A stretch of 64,000 nt of DNA from Maylandia zebra (Eukaryota > Chordata > Actinopteri > Cichliformes > Cichlidae): the NCBI RefSeq assembly GCF_041146795.1, contig NC_135171.1, forward strand, positions 725,001 to 789,000, written 5' to 3'. The notes beneath the pieces were generated by a model. The model saw only the letters and a program-made list of their open reading frames with translations, was not told where the DNA came from and ran no database searches. Position 1 is the stretch's first letter; each line of letters starts with the position of its first letter. The translations under genes were made by a program, and so were the position numbers. Shown piece by piece: positions 34,360 through 46,245 of the stretch.

Positions 34360-35801
34360 TAGGGCTGGGCCATATTATACCGTTCACGGTAATACTGGTA
34401 TAATGTTAGGCAACGATAGGAAAATGAAATATCGCGATAGAATGGGAGTAAAACGCGCATGCGCAGTGCCTTTGTTTTCATACGCACATGGCCGATTGTT
34501 GAGTGAAACAGATGAACCAGAATTGGTTTGTAAAAATGGTGCAACTTCAGTGATGTGGAACTGGTTTGGTGTTTGTCCGTCAGATACACAACAAAGCACA
34601 TTTTTTTGCAGAACATACAAGCGGCCGTCGTTATTGTCATATTTGTCGGACTAAGATGCTCTTAAATCTGGGAGTAATCTGGGTCCTAAACTCCGTATGC
34701 TTCAGGTCAAACAACACTGCAGCATCACTTAGAGTTAAAAACTGTCTAAATTCTTTCATCTTTAATAAAACGATCAGCATTGCTGCTTTACCAGGTGTAA
34801 CTATAAAGTTTAACTTCCAGGCATCCATGAAAACAAAAGTTATTACATTTAACGGAGTTAGAAGTTAGCAGGAAGCTAGCGGAAGTTAGCTTGCTAGTTT
34901 CGCTAGTTACCTAAGCATGATATTGCATGTTCTGACTGAGAGATTTCTGAAAAAAATCAAACGTACAGCTCTGCTATCACTTCCAACATAAATGAAGACA
35001 GGAAACTAAACAGCAGTGACGTTTGTAGGGTTACTGAAGTTGGGCTAGCTGGTATATAATGATGTGCTACGTGATCGCTAGCGACACAGCTATGTTAGCA
35101 TAACATAAACAGTGAAGCTGGAGGACCAACACTAACACTTTTCCACTTATAAAAGTTAACGTGAAGGTTCTTCATGGTTAGAGACAAATGCAATCGCATG
35201 GCAGGATACTGTAAACGGACCAAACTTCAGTCAGGAGAACAACTGAGATAATCCATCCACAATACGAGGTTAGTCATTAATACACTGCAACAACATGGGA
35301 ATAGAGCAGCTGCCAGAGAATTCAACATTAATGAATCAATGGTACAGAAGTGGAGGAAGCAAGAAGAATGAGTTTAATAAAGTTTGATTTATCTGACTGC
35401 TTTGTTTCGCTTAATGTGCCTTATAATCCCGTGCACCTTATGGTCCGAAAAATGCGTACTGCACACTGCAGTTTAATGTTGCAAAGCACCTCTTTTTAAC
35501 TTCAGTGGATATTATACATGGTTATGCTCAGGATATGTCAGCCCATTTCTACTGGAAATGCCTTTTGGTTAAACTTTCAGCAAGGAATTTGCATTTGCAC
35601 TGTTACATTTTTATAAAGCTTTAATGTACATAAAAACCAGCTTCTTGTTTAAGTGAAATAAATGGAAGGTTGTCTTTTTGCGCTAGTAATGTTGTGGAGT
35701 TGTATTTTGTCTCGCATCAATTATATCGTCGGTTATATCGTTATCGCAAATTTTCAAATATATATCGTGATAAATATTTTTGGCCATATCGCCCTGCTCT
35801 A
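34360..35801. mobile_element. hAT transposon relic, 1,442 bp, inserted in L1
   Basis: Ends TAGGGCTGGGCCATAT and, inverted, TAGAGCAGGGCGATAT are bounded by a perfect 8-bp duplication GCGTTGAG (34352-34359 and 35802-35809). Near the left end the frame at 34545-34625 reads SVMWNWFGVCPSDTQQS, a decayed BED finger as found at the N-terminus of ZBED/hAT transposases. A pogo-like relic occupies the middle. Confidence 0.9.
34628..35455 (+). mobile_element. pogo/Tigger-like relic nested in hAT
   Basis: Near 35290-35370 the plus strand encodes QQHGNRAAAREFNINESMV followed by QKWRKQEE and a stop, the start of the psq/CENP-B helix-turn-helix of pogo-family transposases. The right part (CCTTATAATCCCGTGCACCTTATGGTCCG around 35410-35445, in pieces) resembles the terminal repeat of such fish elements, and the left edge near 34632 shows a weak inverted counterpart (TTTGTCGGACTAAG). 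Boundaries are approximate. Confidence 0.55.
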
Positions 35802-35809
35802 GCGTTGAG

Positions 35810-36024
35810 ACATATATATATATATTCTACTTTTCTAAATGATTGACTATTTCAATGGAGAACCTAAATGACACGGACCCGTGTTTGTTATTACATATCT
35901 CTATTTTGAATGTGACAAGTCTATCATTGCCTGTTATTCATAGGTATTAACAGAGTTTTTGGCCTTTTTTTCCTCTATAACAGTTAATTGACTCTTTACA
36001 GTGGCCTGCTATGGTTAATAATAA
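35810..36024 (-). mobile_element. L1 remnant beyond the hAT insertion
   Basis: Short AT-rich continuation of the L1 interrupted at 34351; with the hAT and one GCGTTGAG copy removed the sequence is continuous. Coding identity here is weak. Confidence 0.4.
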
Positions 36025-36806
36025 CATGTTCAGTCATGAGTGAAATCAAAGCTTTTCTTCACTTTAGCATTTAACATTCCCAACAATATAATGTGATACC
36101 TTAATTAAAACACAGCTAATAAAACACAATTTTCTTAATGCAAACATCAGTGACTCAACATTAGCAACCAAAGGGTTCAGTCTGCAGCTCACACTCATGT
36201 GAAGCTACAGCCTCCCCCTTTAGTCTCTGTCATCCTTCTGCTCCTGCAACAACAAAACAAAGCAAGACAAAACCTCCACCCTTCTTCTACAGGCTGGGTG
36301 AATTGTTGTGGACATTCACTAATCCTAAAGTCGGCACCGTTTTTGTCTCAGTATCAAGTCAGTTAAACTTTTAGTCGTCAGTCCATCACAGTCCAGTCAC
36401 ATGCATACATCCACACACATTCATACCAGATATTGCTGATAATGGAGTCTCACGCGCAGCCTATTTGAGCCTCCATCACCAGCAAGATGACGTCATAATT
36501 TTAAAGGAAAACAGCTCTTTGTTTTTGGACTGGATTGACTCGCTGCAATCCTTTTAGGCTCAGGACTTCTCATGTGATCAATGTCCCATATAAGTGAATT
36601 TCTCCCAAGCCCATTATAATCATGGAGAAAAACACTTTGCCACTGTTTCCAGTAAGAATATTTTATAGCGCTTTAAAGTTCAATCTCTCAGGTCTGGATT
36701 AAAGAGCTGATTTGTTAAATCAGGAACTCACAAAATACCAAAATATCACCACCGGTGGATCACACCTCTCAGATGTTCTTATCTCAGTGCACTGTAACAA
36801 AAGCAC
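36025..36806 (-). mobile_element. Second copy of the non-coding LTR element, interior (left part)
   Basis: Diverged match to 8040-8560 of the complete element: TTTAGCATTT.ACATTC.CCCAACAATAT, then TTTTGGACTGGATTGACTCGC and AATCCTTTT in the same order and orientation. It continues after the L1 insertion at 41087. No LTR of this copy was found nearby. Confidence 0.75.
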
Positions 36807-36820
36807 AAACAAACGTAATC
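36807..36820. repeat. Target-site duplication of plus-strand L1 (left copy)
   Basis: AAACAAACGTAATC, repeated at 41073-41086. Confidence 0.88.
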
Positions 36821-36828
36821 GAGAGCCT

Positions 36829-37352
36829 TTATAATTAAGTGCTTAAGCTACAGAGATCGAGAAGGCATTATGAAAGCCGCTAGGACAATAAAGGAATTGT
36901 CGTATAAGGACAACAAGATAGCCTTCCTGCCGGACCTACCTGCAGAGACATATAGACAACAGCGCCAGTATGAAGGTATGATTCATAAATCTATACCTTT
37001 TCAAGTTGAGCACGTGCTTAAGGATAGTAATGGACGTTTTCTAATAATACAAGGAAATCTACTCTCCACTAGACTAAATTTAATTAATATTTATGGCCCA
37101 AATGAAGATAATCCAAACTTTTATAGCAATTTATTTCTTAAAATCTCAGACTTGCAAGGTAAATGTATAATTGCTGGGGACTTAAATTGTGCTCTGAATC
37201 CACAGAAGGATAAATCCTCAGGCATGGATAATACTCACAATAGAACACGAAAGGTGATCAAACAATTCATGAAGGAGTTAAATTTAAGTGATATATGGCA
37301 AGATCAAAAATCCAACCAAGTTACAATATTCTTGCTGGTCAGGTACACATAA
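36829..37352 (+). pseudogene. L1 ORF1 C-terminus fused to mid-endonuclease
   Basis: The frame reads IMKAARTIKELSYKDNKIAF and LPDLPAETYRQQR, the signature of the L1 ORF1 C-terminal nucleic-acid-binding domain. It then passes directly, around 36975, into ORF2 endonuclease residues NLINIYGPNEDNP and IIAGDLNCALNP. The EN N-terminus with its catalytic Asn and Glu is absent, and so is the ORF1-ORF2 spacer, so an internal deletion joined the two ORFs in one frame. The frame is lost near 37300, where ORF2 continues in another frame. Confidence 0.8.
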
Positions 37353-39249
37353 AGCGTACTCTAGAATAGATTACTTCTTGGTATCAAATGAGTTGGTTCA
37401 TTTTATAAAAGATTGCCAGTATAAGGAAATAGTAATTTCGGACCATGCAGTCGTTACTTTGACTCTCATAGAACCAAAACTGATCAAGACTCGATTTGAA
37501 TGGAGGTTTCAACTGAAGTGGATGCAGGATAAACAGTTTCTTGAGTTTTTAGGCAAGCAAATTAATGAATACTTTGAACATAACTCAGATCAAACATCGG
37601 CAAGTGTAAGATGGGAAGCCTTTAAAGCATACTTAAGAGGGCAAATTATAAGCTATACTAGTAATAAAACAAGAGAAAGAAATCAAAGGATAAAATATCT
37701 GGAAGTAAGAATAAAAAAGTTAGAAGAGATTAGCTTTCAATCAGGTCAAAACAATGAGTATATTGTAAAAGAATTATTACTATTGAGAACGCAATATAAT
37801 GAAATGACAAGTGAAAAAGCAGCTGTTAATTTATTGAGATTAAAGCAACAATTCTATGACCAAGGTGAAAAACCCAGCAAACTCCTGGCATGGCGTATAA
37901 AAAAGATGGAATCTGAAAAGGCAATTACAAAATTAGAAAATTCAAATGGTAATACTATAGTAGACCCATTAGAGATAAATAATGCATTTAAAAGATTTTA
38001 TGAAACGCTATATAACTCTGAACTCAATAATGTAACTAGAATGCAATCTTTATTTCTAGATAAACTTGAAATACCAAAAATTTCAGAAAAAGACAAAGTA
38101 AATGTTGATAGGCAAATTAGTATACATGAAATTATAGATGCAATAAACTCCTTAAATGCTGGCAAAACAGCTGGTCCAGATGGATTGCCAATTGACCTTT
38201 ACAAATATTTTAAAGATAAATTAGCACAGCCCCTCTTAGATATGTATATAGAATGTTTTAATAATGGCAATCTTACTGACTCATTAAGGAAGTCCCTGAT
38301 AATACTGCTTCCTAAACCTGGAAAACTAAATAATAAGTGTGAAAATATGCGTCCTATAAGCTTAATCAATACAGACACTAAAATTATTTGTAAAATTTTT
38401 GCTAAAAGATTAGAAAGTATTCTTCCAGTTATTATAGGGGATGATCAAAATGGATTTGTTAAACATAGACAGGGTTTTCATAATGTAAGACGAGTTTTAA
38501 ACATTCTTCATAATCAAAGTGAGCAGGACGATACAGCCATTCTTTCGCTTGACGCGGAGAAGGCTTTTGATAGAATTGAGCGGTCATATCTTTTTGATGT
38601 CATTGTTAGATTTGGGTTTGGAAAGGTATTTCTGCATTGGATCAAGCTATTACATTGTCACTCTGTGGCTCAGGTTAAGACAAATGAGATAATCTCTGAA
38701 CAATTTGATATTAAAAGAGGGTGCCCGCAGGGTTCACCCTTATCTCCACTTTTATTCCTTTTAGCTATTGAACCTCTGGCAATAGCTGTTAGAAACAGCG
38801 GACAGATACAAGGTGTTAGGATTGGTAGAAAGGAACATAGAATTGCTTTATTTGCTGATGATATCATAATATTTTTAAAGCAATTAAAAAATTCTGTGCC
38901 CGCTGTAAAGGATTTATTAGATCAGTTTGGGGTTTTCTCAGGGTATAAAGTTAATGCAACAAAATCATCATTAATGTTACTTAATCAAGGGTACAATCAA
39001 AACGTAAATCAGAATGTATCTGGCTTTACTGTTAACTCTGAATTCATCTATCTAGGTATTAAAATAGTTCCTTCATTAAAAGATGTGGTGGTACTTAACT
39101 ATAATATAATACTACAGAAAATTTCCAAAGATTTGGAGCGTTGGATAAGTCTACCACTATCTATTAAATTCAAATTCAAATTTTATTTGTCACGTACACA
39201 GTCATACACAGTACGATATGTAGTGAAATGCTTGGACAACTGCTCGTGA
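37288..39249 (+). pseudogene. L1/Tx1 ORF2: EN end and reverse transcriptase
   Basis: The frame starts with the EN end (HKAYSRIDYFLVSNEL and the catalytic VISDHAVV), then an alpha-helical linker, then RT: INSLNAGKTAGPDGLPIDLY, MRPISLINTDTKIICKIFA, DQNGFVKHRQ, LSLDAEKAFDRIE (block A), RGCPQGSPLSPLLFLLAIEP, catalytic LFADDIIIF, and YLGIKI. At LERWISLPLSI it is interrupted by a repeat insertion that adds foreign residues until a stop at 39249. RT catalytic residues are intact. Confidence 0.9.
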
Positions 39250-39385
39250 CCTAAAGAAAACAAAAAAGGAAAAGGCTATGAATAAGATAGGAAATAAATA
39301 TGAAAAATTAAAAAGGGTAAATTTAACTAGGAAGGAATAAAATATAAATTAAGGTTAAAAATGAAATAACTGTACAACACAAAGG
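39166..39385 (-). mobile_element. Short retroposon fragment inserted in L1 ORF2
   Basis: About 220 bp beginning TTCAAATTCAAATTTTATTT and continuing TGTCAC.TACACAGTCATACACAGTA, a tail sequence repeated in many fish genomes as the 3' end of a LINE or SINE in reverse orientation. The L1 frame is LSI before it and GRISVLKM after it, so it is a clean insertion. No clear duplication was found. Confidence 0.6.
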
Positions 39386-40765
39386 ATTGGAAGGATAAGT
39401 GTTCTTAAAATGAATGTATTACCTAGACTGTTGTATATGTTTCAAAATGTCCCACTGGCTCCTCCTGCTGGATTATTTACTAAATTAACATCACTAATCA
39501 GAGAGTTTATCTGGAACAAGAAGCAGCCTCGTATTCGTTTGTCTTTGTTGTACCTTCCCTTTGATACAGGGGGGTTGAAATGCCCCAACTTTTACTGGTA
39601 CTATTTGGCTATTCAATTAAGGACAATAAGATTTTATTTTTCATCCCAAAATACCCCGTCATGGGTGGGGATGGAAGCAAATGCTCTTAAAATGCCATTA
39701 AATTTGTACTTATATTCTGCAAAATCCAAACAGTTAAAGAAAGAAACAAATAATCCTATAGTTCAAAACATGATTGAAGTCTGGTTTACAATAAAAGAAA
39801 TGATGAATATTAAGAACAATCTCTCTCAGTTTAGCCCCATCTGGGGAAATGCCTTATTTGTACCAGGAAAGTTGGATGCAGGGTTTCAGGATTGGGCAGT
39901 AAAAGGTGTTAAGAAAGTGGGTGATCTGTTTTGTGATGGAGTAATGGTCTCATTTGAGGATTTAGTCTCAAAATTTCAAATCCCCCAAAAACACTTTTTT
40001 AAGTATTTACAAATTAGAAGCTTTATTTCATCTATGCAAAATAAATCCCTTAATTTTCCCCAGTTAAGTAAGCTAGAGGAGTTTATGGTGAAAAAAGGTG
40101 GTAATAAAGGCTTAATTTCAACATTTTATAATTGGATTGTTTCTGCCTCTTCAGAAACATCAGTTTCTAAGTTGGAAGCTTGGAGAAAGGACCTAAATAT
40201 TAATATTTCTGAGGAGACATGGAAGTTAATTTGCTTAAAAGCTCAAAAACAATCGATTAACAGTAACTTAAAATTACTACAATACAATTGGATCATGCAA
40301 ACATATGTAACACCGGTGAAACTGAATAAATATAATAATAGAATACCAGATACATGTTTTAAATGTGGAGAAGCCCGTGGAACATTTTTTCATTGTATAT
40401 GGGAATGTAGAATTGTTTGTGCCTTTTGGCAGGAGGTGATGAACAAAATAAACCAAATTTTAAATAAAAAGATCACTTTGGATGTAGAAATGATGCTACT
40501 ACAAGTGTATCCTAAAAATATTAAATTAACAACCTATCAAATTAAGTTTATGGATTATTGTACATTACAGGCAAAACGTATGATTGCAATAAATTGGAAA
40601 ACATCAATTCCTCCTGCTATTGGCGCTTGGATAAACTCCTTGACACAGTGTATGGAAATGGAAAGGATTACGTACTTTCTGAAAAATAAGTTAATATATT
40701 TTGATGAAATTTGGAAGCCATTTAAAAAAATTTTAAAAGTAGTAAATATAGAACAACTTATGTAG
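39386..40765 (+). pseudogene. L1/Tx1 ORF2 C-terminal domain
   Basis: Continuation of ORF2 after the insert: GRISVLKMNVLPRLLYMFQN, REFIWNKKQPRI, GGLKCPNFYWYYLAIQ, and near the end the CFKCGEARGTFFHCIWEC segment, the Cys-His motif typical of L1/Tx1 ORF2 C-termini. It ends TAG at 40763-40765. It is intact over 450 codons. Confidence 0.88.
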
Positions 40766-41086
40766 GAGAGTGGAGTAGGAGGAAATTGTTTAGCATGTGC
40801 ATGCTATTTTTTATTGTTTATTCCTATTGATTATATTTTCTTATTTCTTTTTTTTTTTTGTTTGTTTTTTCTTGAATTATGTATAAATGCCACATATGGT
40901 ACAATTGTATATATATTTCATGTGAGCTTGTTCTTTTTTTTCTTTGTTCGGAAGAGAGCAGAGTGGGAGGTGAGGGTGGGGGAAAAGGGTTTCTATTACA
41001 ACAGCATATTATTGGAAACTACCTTTGTATGTTGTTGGAAAAGTAATAAAAATATTTAAAAAAAAACCCCCAAAACAAACGTAATC

Positions 41087-41260
41087 AATAAAATACTAAT
41101 AAAGTAACAGATACTGGGGCCCATTGCAAACATGTCCAAGCATAAAACCATCTTTCTCTCTCTTAGAGAAAGAAAACAATCCAAACCTCACTGATAAAAT
41201 CAACCTAGTGTCAAGCAAAACACAAAAATCAACCAAAACTTCACCAGAAAGTTTTCCTCC
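41087..41260 (-). mobile_element. Second copy of the non-coding LTR element, interior (right part)
   Basis: Matches 8560-8700 (GGGCCCA, ACATGTCCA, CCAAACCT.ACTGA.A, AATCAACC in order). With 36025-36806 it brackets the L1, showing that L1 inserted into this copy. Confidence 0.7.
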
Positions 41261-42846
41261 CTCCCGGGACAATATTGTGCAGGAATACAGGCACCGTAAC
41301 TCCTTCTTGCACTGACAAAAACATGTTGGATTTACTTGATTCAATAGTGGACACTGGTTGCACACAAAGGTTTTGCTTTGGCAGAAACTTAAACAACTGA
41401 GTTAAATCAACACAACCTTTTCATATTCAGTAAAGCTGCATGTTATGTTCATAAAACACGATTGAAACATGTTCAGATGGAGTAAGTTGAGCTCCTGGAA
41501 CATTTTAATCCTTCAATTGAAACTGAATGGGTCTACAACAACTACCATCCTCCTATCTCTATCCTGGTTGCAGCAGGGCTGGGAAATAACCCTGAAGTGA
41601 TAGGTTACCAGGCAGGGTACACCCTGGACAGCTCACCAGTCTATCAGATAGAAACACACAGCCGTTTACATTCATGGATAATTTAGCCCAGGACCTTCTT
41701 ACTGTGGAGCAACAGCACTAACCAGCATGCCAACAATGGAGGAAATACAGGAAAGCTATGATTTCCTGTATTTGAGGCAGAATTCTTTTGTTCTTGCCCT
41801 TGACAGGTTAATCCACAATAAATAGCAACAGCATGCATGTGGTGTGTGTGTCGTTGTCTGCCTCTTATAACTCCAGTGATTTTCCTGTAGTTTGAAATCT
41901 TATGCGGTGTTGACACAATAATTTGTTGTAAACCAGGAAATTCCCAACTGTGGTAGAAAGCACAGCTTAGCCTTAGCAAATGTTCAAAGAAAAGTCGTCA
42001 CTTCCTGATTTCTGCTTCACTGATAAATATTGTCACACTGGGGTTTTTGCAAATGATATCAGTGAGCACTGTGTGGCAGCTGGAGTCAGACAACTGAAGC
42101 TCCCACAATCAAGACCACAAACAGCTTTCAAAGGAGATTTGAAGCTTTTCTGGCAGCAAGCTTCATGATTTATGGGACTGTAACTGGAACAGAAACTACC
42201 TGATCACCAATGGTGAGCTGCCATGGAATTATTTTTATGACATTTTATCAAAGTTATAAATAAGCATGCCCATTAACACATAGTGAGTGAGCATGTTGTC
42301 TTCCCACGCAGTGAACAGCGGATGCTAATGTTTTTGTCACTTTTATAGAGTCAAACTCAAAGTAAGGTCAGTGCTTCCACGCTTTAAACGCTGCACGCTC
42401 ACACTCTCTCCACACTCGATAGATTATCCATTGTTCATCTGCACACAGCTGCGGTTTTAGTAACGCAGTAACGCAGCGTGCTTACGGGAAAGTAACAGTA
42501 ATCTAATTACCTTTTTTGCAATAGTAATCCCTCACTTTACTCGTTTCTTGAAAAAAGTAATCGGATTACTTCCCATCTCTGGTTGGAGCTGTGCACTTGT
42601 GGGTTCCACCTTGTGTACACGTTTATCTTTGCTGTGTGTACTTGTACCTCTGAGTGGAAGCTGAACTCTTGAGTTCGAGTATCGAAGCATCAGCTGTGAC
42701 GTTAAAGTCCAAACAGCTCGTTCATTTGACGTGCAAATGCACGAAGGTAACGCCGTTTTCATGTGGATGTGTCACTGAGACACTTTCCACATCCACAGCT
42801 CACAAAATGGGAAAACTATAGAAGTATAACAATGAAGAAGTTACTA
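41261..42846. other. Spacer with repeat fragments
   Basis: 41520-41665 contains GGCAGGGTACACCCTGGACAG and CAGTCTATC words found at the 3' end of widespread fish repeats. 42440-42590 (minus) begins CCAGAGATGGGAAGTAATC and contains GTAACGCAGTAACGC words, a DNA-transposon end without a partner. No gene was recognised. Confidence 0.5.
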
Positions 42847-43904
42847 TGTTACGGGTCCCAAGGATGAAGACCTCGATGACAAATATGTTACCTGTAAAAG
42901 CAGGTGAAGAGCAGAGTAAGGAAGACACGATGCGTCTCTGCTTTCCTCCAGAACGTGTCTGAGTCTGATTTATTTCACACAAATAAATGCTATAAAACAC
43001 TAAACATGAGCTTTCAATATACTGTTCAGCTGGTTCCTCATTCACATCAATTACATTTACTTATTTCACAACATCAGTGAAATATACTCTTTTTAACTGG
43101 TTCAGTTTCTCAAGTTCACACTTCTTTCCATAACAGCTACATCCTTTTATCATATCAATAAACACATCACATTGTCTTCTGCAGTGTCTTACTGGCTAAA
43201 CAGTTCTATTCAATAACAGCATTGGTAAATACATTACATTTGTTCCCTCCAGTAATTTACTGGCAAAATCACTATTTAGTGCATCATGAAACACAGCTTG
43301 TTGAATCAACCCATGAATGCCTCTGTTAGCTACACAGAGTTGCTCAGAGTGCTTGTGTTACACTAGCTAATCTACTCAGTCACTTTAACAGAACTATTAA
43401 CATTCACATCTCACAGAACTGATTTGATTGGAGCATTACAACACGTTTGCACAGAGCATAGGAGCGCACTGACTCTGCTTCACGAGCGCTCCACCTAACG
43501 AGCGGGCTCGCGGTGCGGTCGCGCGGGACACTCCTCTGGTTTTCTCCCGTGTTTACATATAAATAACTTTGGCGGACCGCCTTAACTCTCCCATTCACAT
43601 TAACGTGGGTAACCATGGTGACAATAAACAACATTTTCGGTGCGAGCACCGTGTACCGACCTGTAAAAGCAGGTGAAGAGCAGAGTAAGGAAGACACGAT
43701 GCGTCTCTGCTTTCCTGCAGAACGTGTCTGAGGAAGCAGCGGAAGGTGGGCTCCACTTACTGCTCCCCGAAACCCCGGAGCAAGCACCAAAGTTCCGCCC
43801 TCACTGCTTTCTAACATAAAATGAATCCCTGTTACATGGATTTTCTATCCTCTTAAAGAAACTGAAAATAAATACATATAGCAATGAAAAATGTCCCGTT
43901 ACAT
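42847..43904. mobile_element. Possible LTR-like element with internal 75-bp direct repeats
   Basis: Ends TGTTACGGG and CCCGTTACA form a 9-bp imperfect inverted repeat with TG...CA. Inside, about 75 bp starting ACCTGTAAAAGCAGGTGAAG occur twice in the same orientation (42888-42966 and 43659-43733) with one mismatch. No target duplication was found, so the nature of the element is uncertain. Confidence 0.35.
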
Positions 43905-44569
43905 GAGTGTTTTACACAAAATAATATTAATGTGGTCATTCCCTCACAGGGGTGCCACAACTACACTGCTGTTTTGACAGAGACACAGTGTGTTTATCTA
44001 ACTTGGCTGAAGCCAAAGTTCTCCAGACAAATTCAGTCTGTTTCTGCCAAGTGTGAACTCACTGGATGAGCGCCAGATACACAGAATCAAAAAGGGATAA
44101 ATTAGTTTTCTTATGTCATGTTCCCGTCACAAACTGGCTCAAGGAGAGGGGAAGCAGGAGTCCACAGATGAAATGTTCCTATAAATAAAGTGGAATTTAT
44201 TCAAACTTTACCAAAACTTCAACACATCAAATACAAGCAGTTCAGCAGGGAGTGGATGTGTGTTGCATGTGCCAGGTGGATGCAGAGAGAGGCCAGGGCC
44301 ACGTTCAAACCTGAACACGCTGCACAGTGTTTTGTTCCATTTGTTAGGGATGAATGAAATGCTTCCTTGAAAGGATGTGTGCAGTCACCAGTGGGCGTGG
44401 AAGCATGTGCGCCCTCATTTGGTGGGTGTGCAAGAAAAGTCATCCTGTCACACAGCAATGCCTACATAAATCACACCACTCTGCTTAAAATAATAATGTT
44501 TAGTGAAGCAGGTGAAGCAAAGGGCTGCTTTTAATAGGCTGGCAGACCCAGGTGTGCTGCTTTAGCTGC
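43905..44569. other. Spacer, nothing recognised
   Basis: No gene was seen. 44100-44460 reads like repeat-derived sequence but no ends could be matched. Confidence 0.4.
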
Positions 44570-44895
44570 TGAGCCTCTTATGACAGAACAGCGGAGAGTG
44601 GTAAGAAGGGAGGAGGGGGTCTGGCTGTGTTTGTGAACGATAGATGGTGTAACTCTGGGCATTTCTCTATCAAAGAGACGCTATGCTGTAAGGACATTGA
44701 GCTGCTAGCGGTTAGCATGAGACCGTACTATCTACCACGAGAGTTTACACACGTGATTATGATAGCTGTGTATGTCCCGCCCTCTGCTAACGCTGCAGCA
44801 GCCTGTGAGGTCCTGCACACTGTAACCAGCAGACTCCAAACACAGCACCCTCAGGCCCTTTTCCTGATCTCTGGGGACTTTAAAGATGATGTAAC
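44570..44895 (+). pseudogene. L2-type LINE endonuclease fragment
   Basis: Encodes GGGLAVFVNDRWCNSGHFSI, ELLAVSMRPYYLPREFTHV, AVYVPPSANAAAACEVLH and LISGDFK, the middle of an L2/Maui-type APE endonuclease. Only about 105 codons remain; it stops at an AT-rich palindromic patch (44895-44940). Confidence 0.8.
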
Positions 44896-45478
44896 CATTT
44901 AATTATGGTTACATAATTAATTATGTAATTAATTATGCAAAATGCAAAACGCTCAGCTGTGTCTCCAATCAAAGCTCTGTAACTTCAGAGGTGATGTTCA
45001 TATGTTGACTAATGGTTTTCTTTCATTTTTGATGTACTGCAGAATATTTGTATAAAATCCAGGCCAGGAAAATCTCCTTCATGTGTTTCTGTGTTTTGTC
45101 TTCAGCTACGTTGACACAAAGGCCTCTGCTGTGACGCTCACACCTTTGATAAAGTCTGGAGAGTGTCAGCTTCCTGTTTATAGATACAAAAATATGTAAT
45201 GTTGTGAACTCTGGCCGCAGCGGCGCAAGAAAAAGGAGAATTACGGGAAGCACTCACAACAGGTAAAATCAAAATAACAAAGTAAAGTAGGATAAAATAA
45301 AAACCAACAAAAGAACAACACAATATACTTCCCCGTACTGTTACTGCTAACCTCTGTTAACCTAGTAACTCTTACCTTCTAACTGACAGCTGGTCAATAA
45401 ACGAGCTCCATAAACGCTCCATATTCACCTTTACATGGAATATAAAGGGAAAAGAAGAAACACAGTGCTGTGTCAGCG
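44896..45478. other. Spacer, nothing recognised
   Basis: It begins with an AT-rich palindromic stretch of TAATTA words (44897-44940). No gene was seen. Confidence 0.4.
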
Positions 45479-46245
45479 TTAGACATATAGATATATCCTT
45501 GCTTTTAATACATTTGAAGGTGGGTGGGAGAGGTGCTTCTCTGCGTAGTCTACGGTCTCTTTGGGATCGGTAAAGCTTTTCCTCACATCACCATGGGTCA
45601 CTAACAGCTTTGCAGGGTATAGCAGTCTGTACCTGACGCCGGTCATCCCACGTAGTCTTCCTCTCATATTTGCAAATGCGGCTCTGCGTTTCCAACAGAG
45701 GGAGGGAAATCTGGGAGGATGTTTATTTTAAAAACCCTTATACATCAGGTTCTTGTTCTCTGCAGCTTTCAGCAGTATCTCCTCACCAATGTGGTAGTAG
45801 TGCAATCTCAAGATGATGGGCCGAGGAAGATGACTTTGTTTGGGACGCTGGCGATTCACTCTATGTGCTCGATCGATGAGTGGCTTCTCCTCGAGAGATA
45901 GGGCCTCCGCCAACAGGTGTGAACCAACTCAGTCATCTTGGGTCCCTCTGTGCCTTCTGGTATTCCTGCAGTTCTTAAATTATTCCTCCTGGAGTGCCTC
46001 AAGAGCTCCACATCTCTCATCTAACTTCTTTACCTCCGCAGACAAACGCTCCACAGTGGCCTGGAGAGTGGCGATGGTGTCAGAGTGGTTCGAGGCACAG
46101 TCCTGCAGTTCAGTCAAAGTGTTATCATGCCTGGCCACGTCGCTTTTTATGTCCGAAATTGAGGGCTGGATGCTCTGGTTCAAGGATGATATCTCGCCTC
46201 CTATGGTGGTAGAAATCTCTAATATGCAAGTGTCCAGTGCTAGTT
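45479..46245 (-). pseudogene. L1-type ORF1 (transposase_22-like) remnant
   Basis: Three minus-strand frames in order spell an L1 ORF1 protein. A coiled coil comes first (SDIKSDVARHDNTLTELQD, VERLSAEVKKLDERC near 46180-45985). The RRM-like region follows (PLIDRAHRVNRQRPKQSHLP, RPIILRLHYY near 45880-45780), then the C-terminal domain (GVRYRLLYPAKLLVTHGDVR near 45640-45580). At least two frameshifts are present. No ORF2 follows. Confidence 0.75.

Larger units (their letters stand above)
36821..41072 (+). mobile_element. L1/Tx1-type LINE, 5'-truncated with ORF1-EN fusion
   Basis: A 4,252-bp plus-strand LINE with a 14-bp target duplication. It starts inside the ORF1 C-terminal domain and ends with AATAAAAATATTT and an A run. 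ORF2 contains part of EN, full RT and the C-terminal CCHC segment. It is split by one frameshift near 37300 and by a roughly 220-bp insertion at 39166-39385. It sits in the interior of an older LTR-element copy. Confidence 0.9.
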
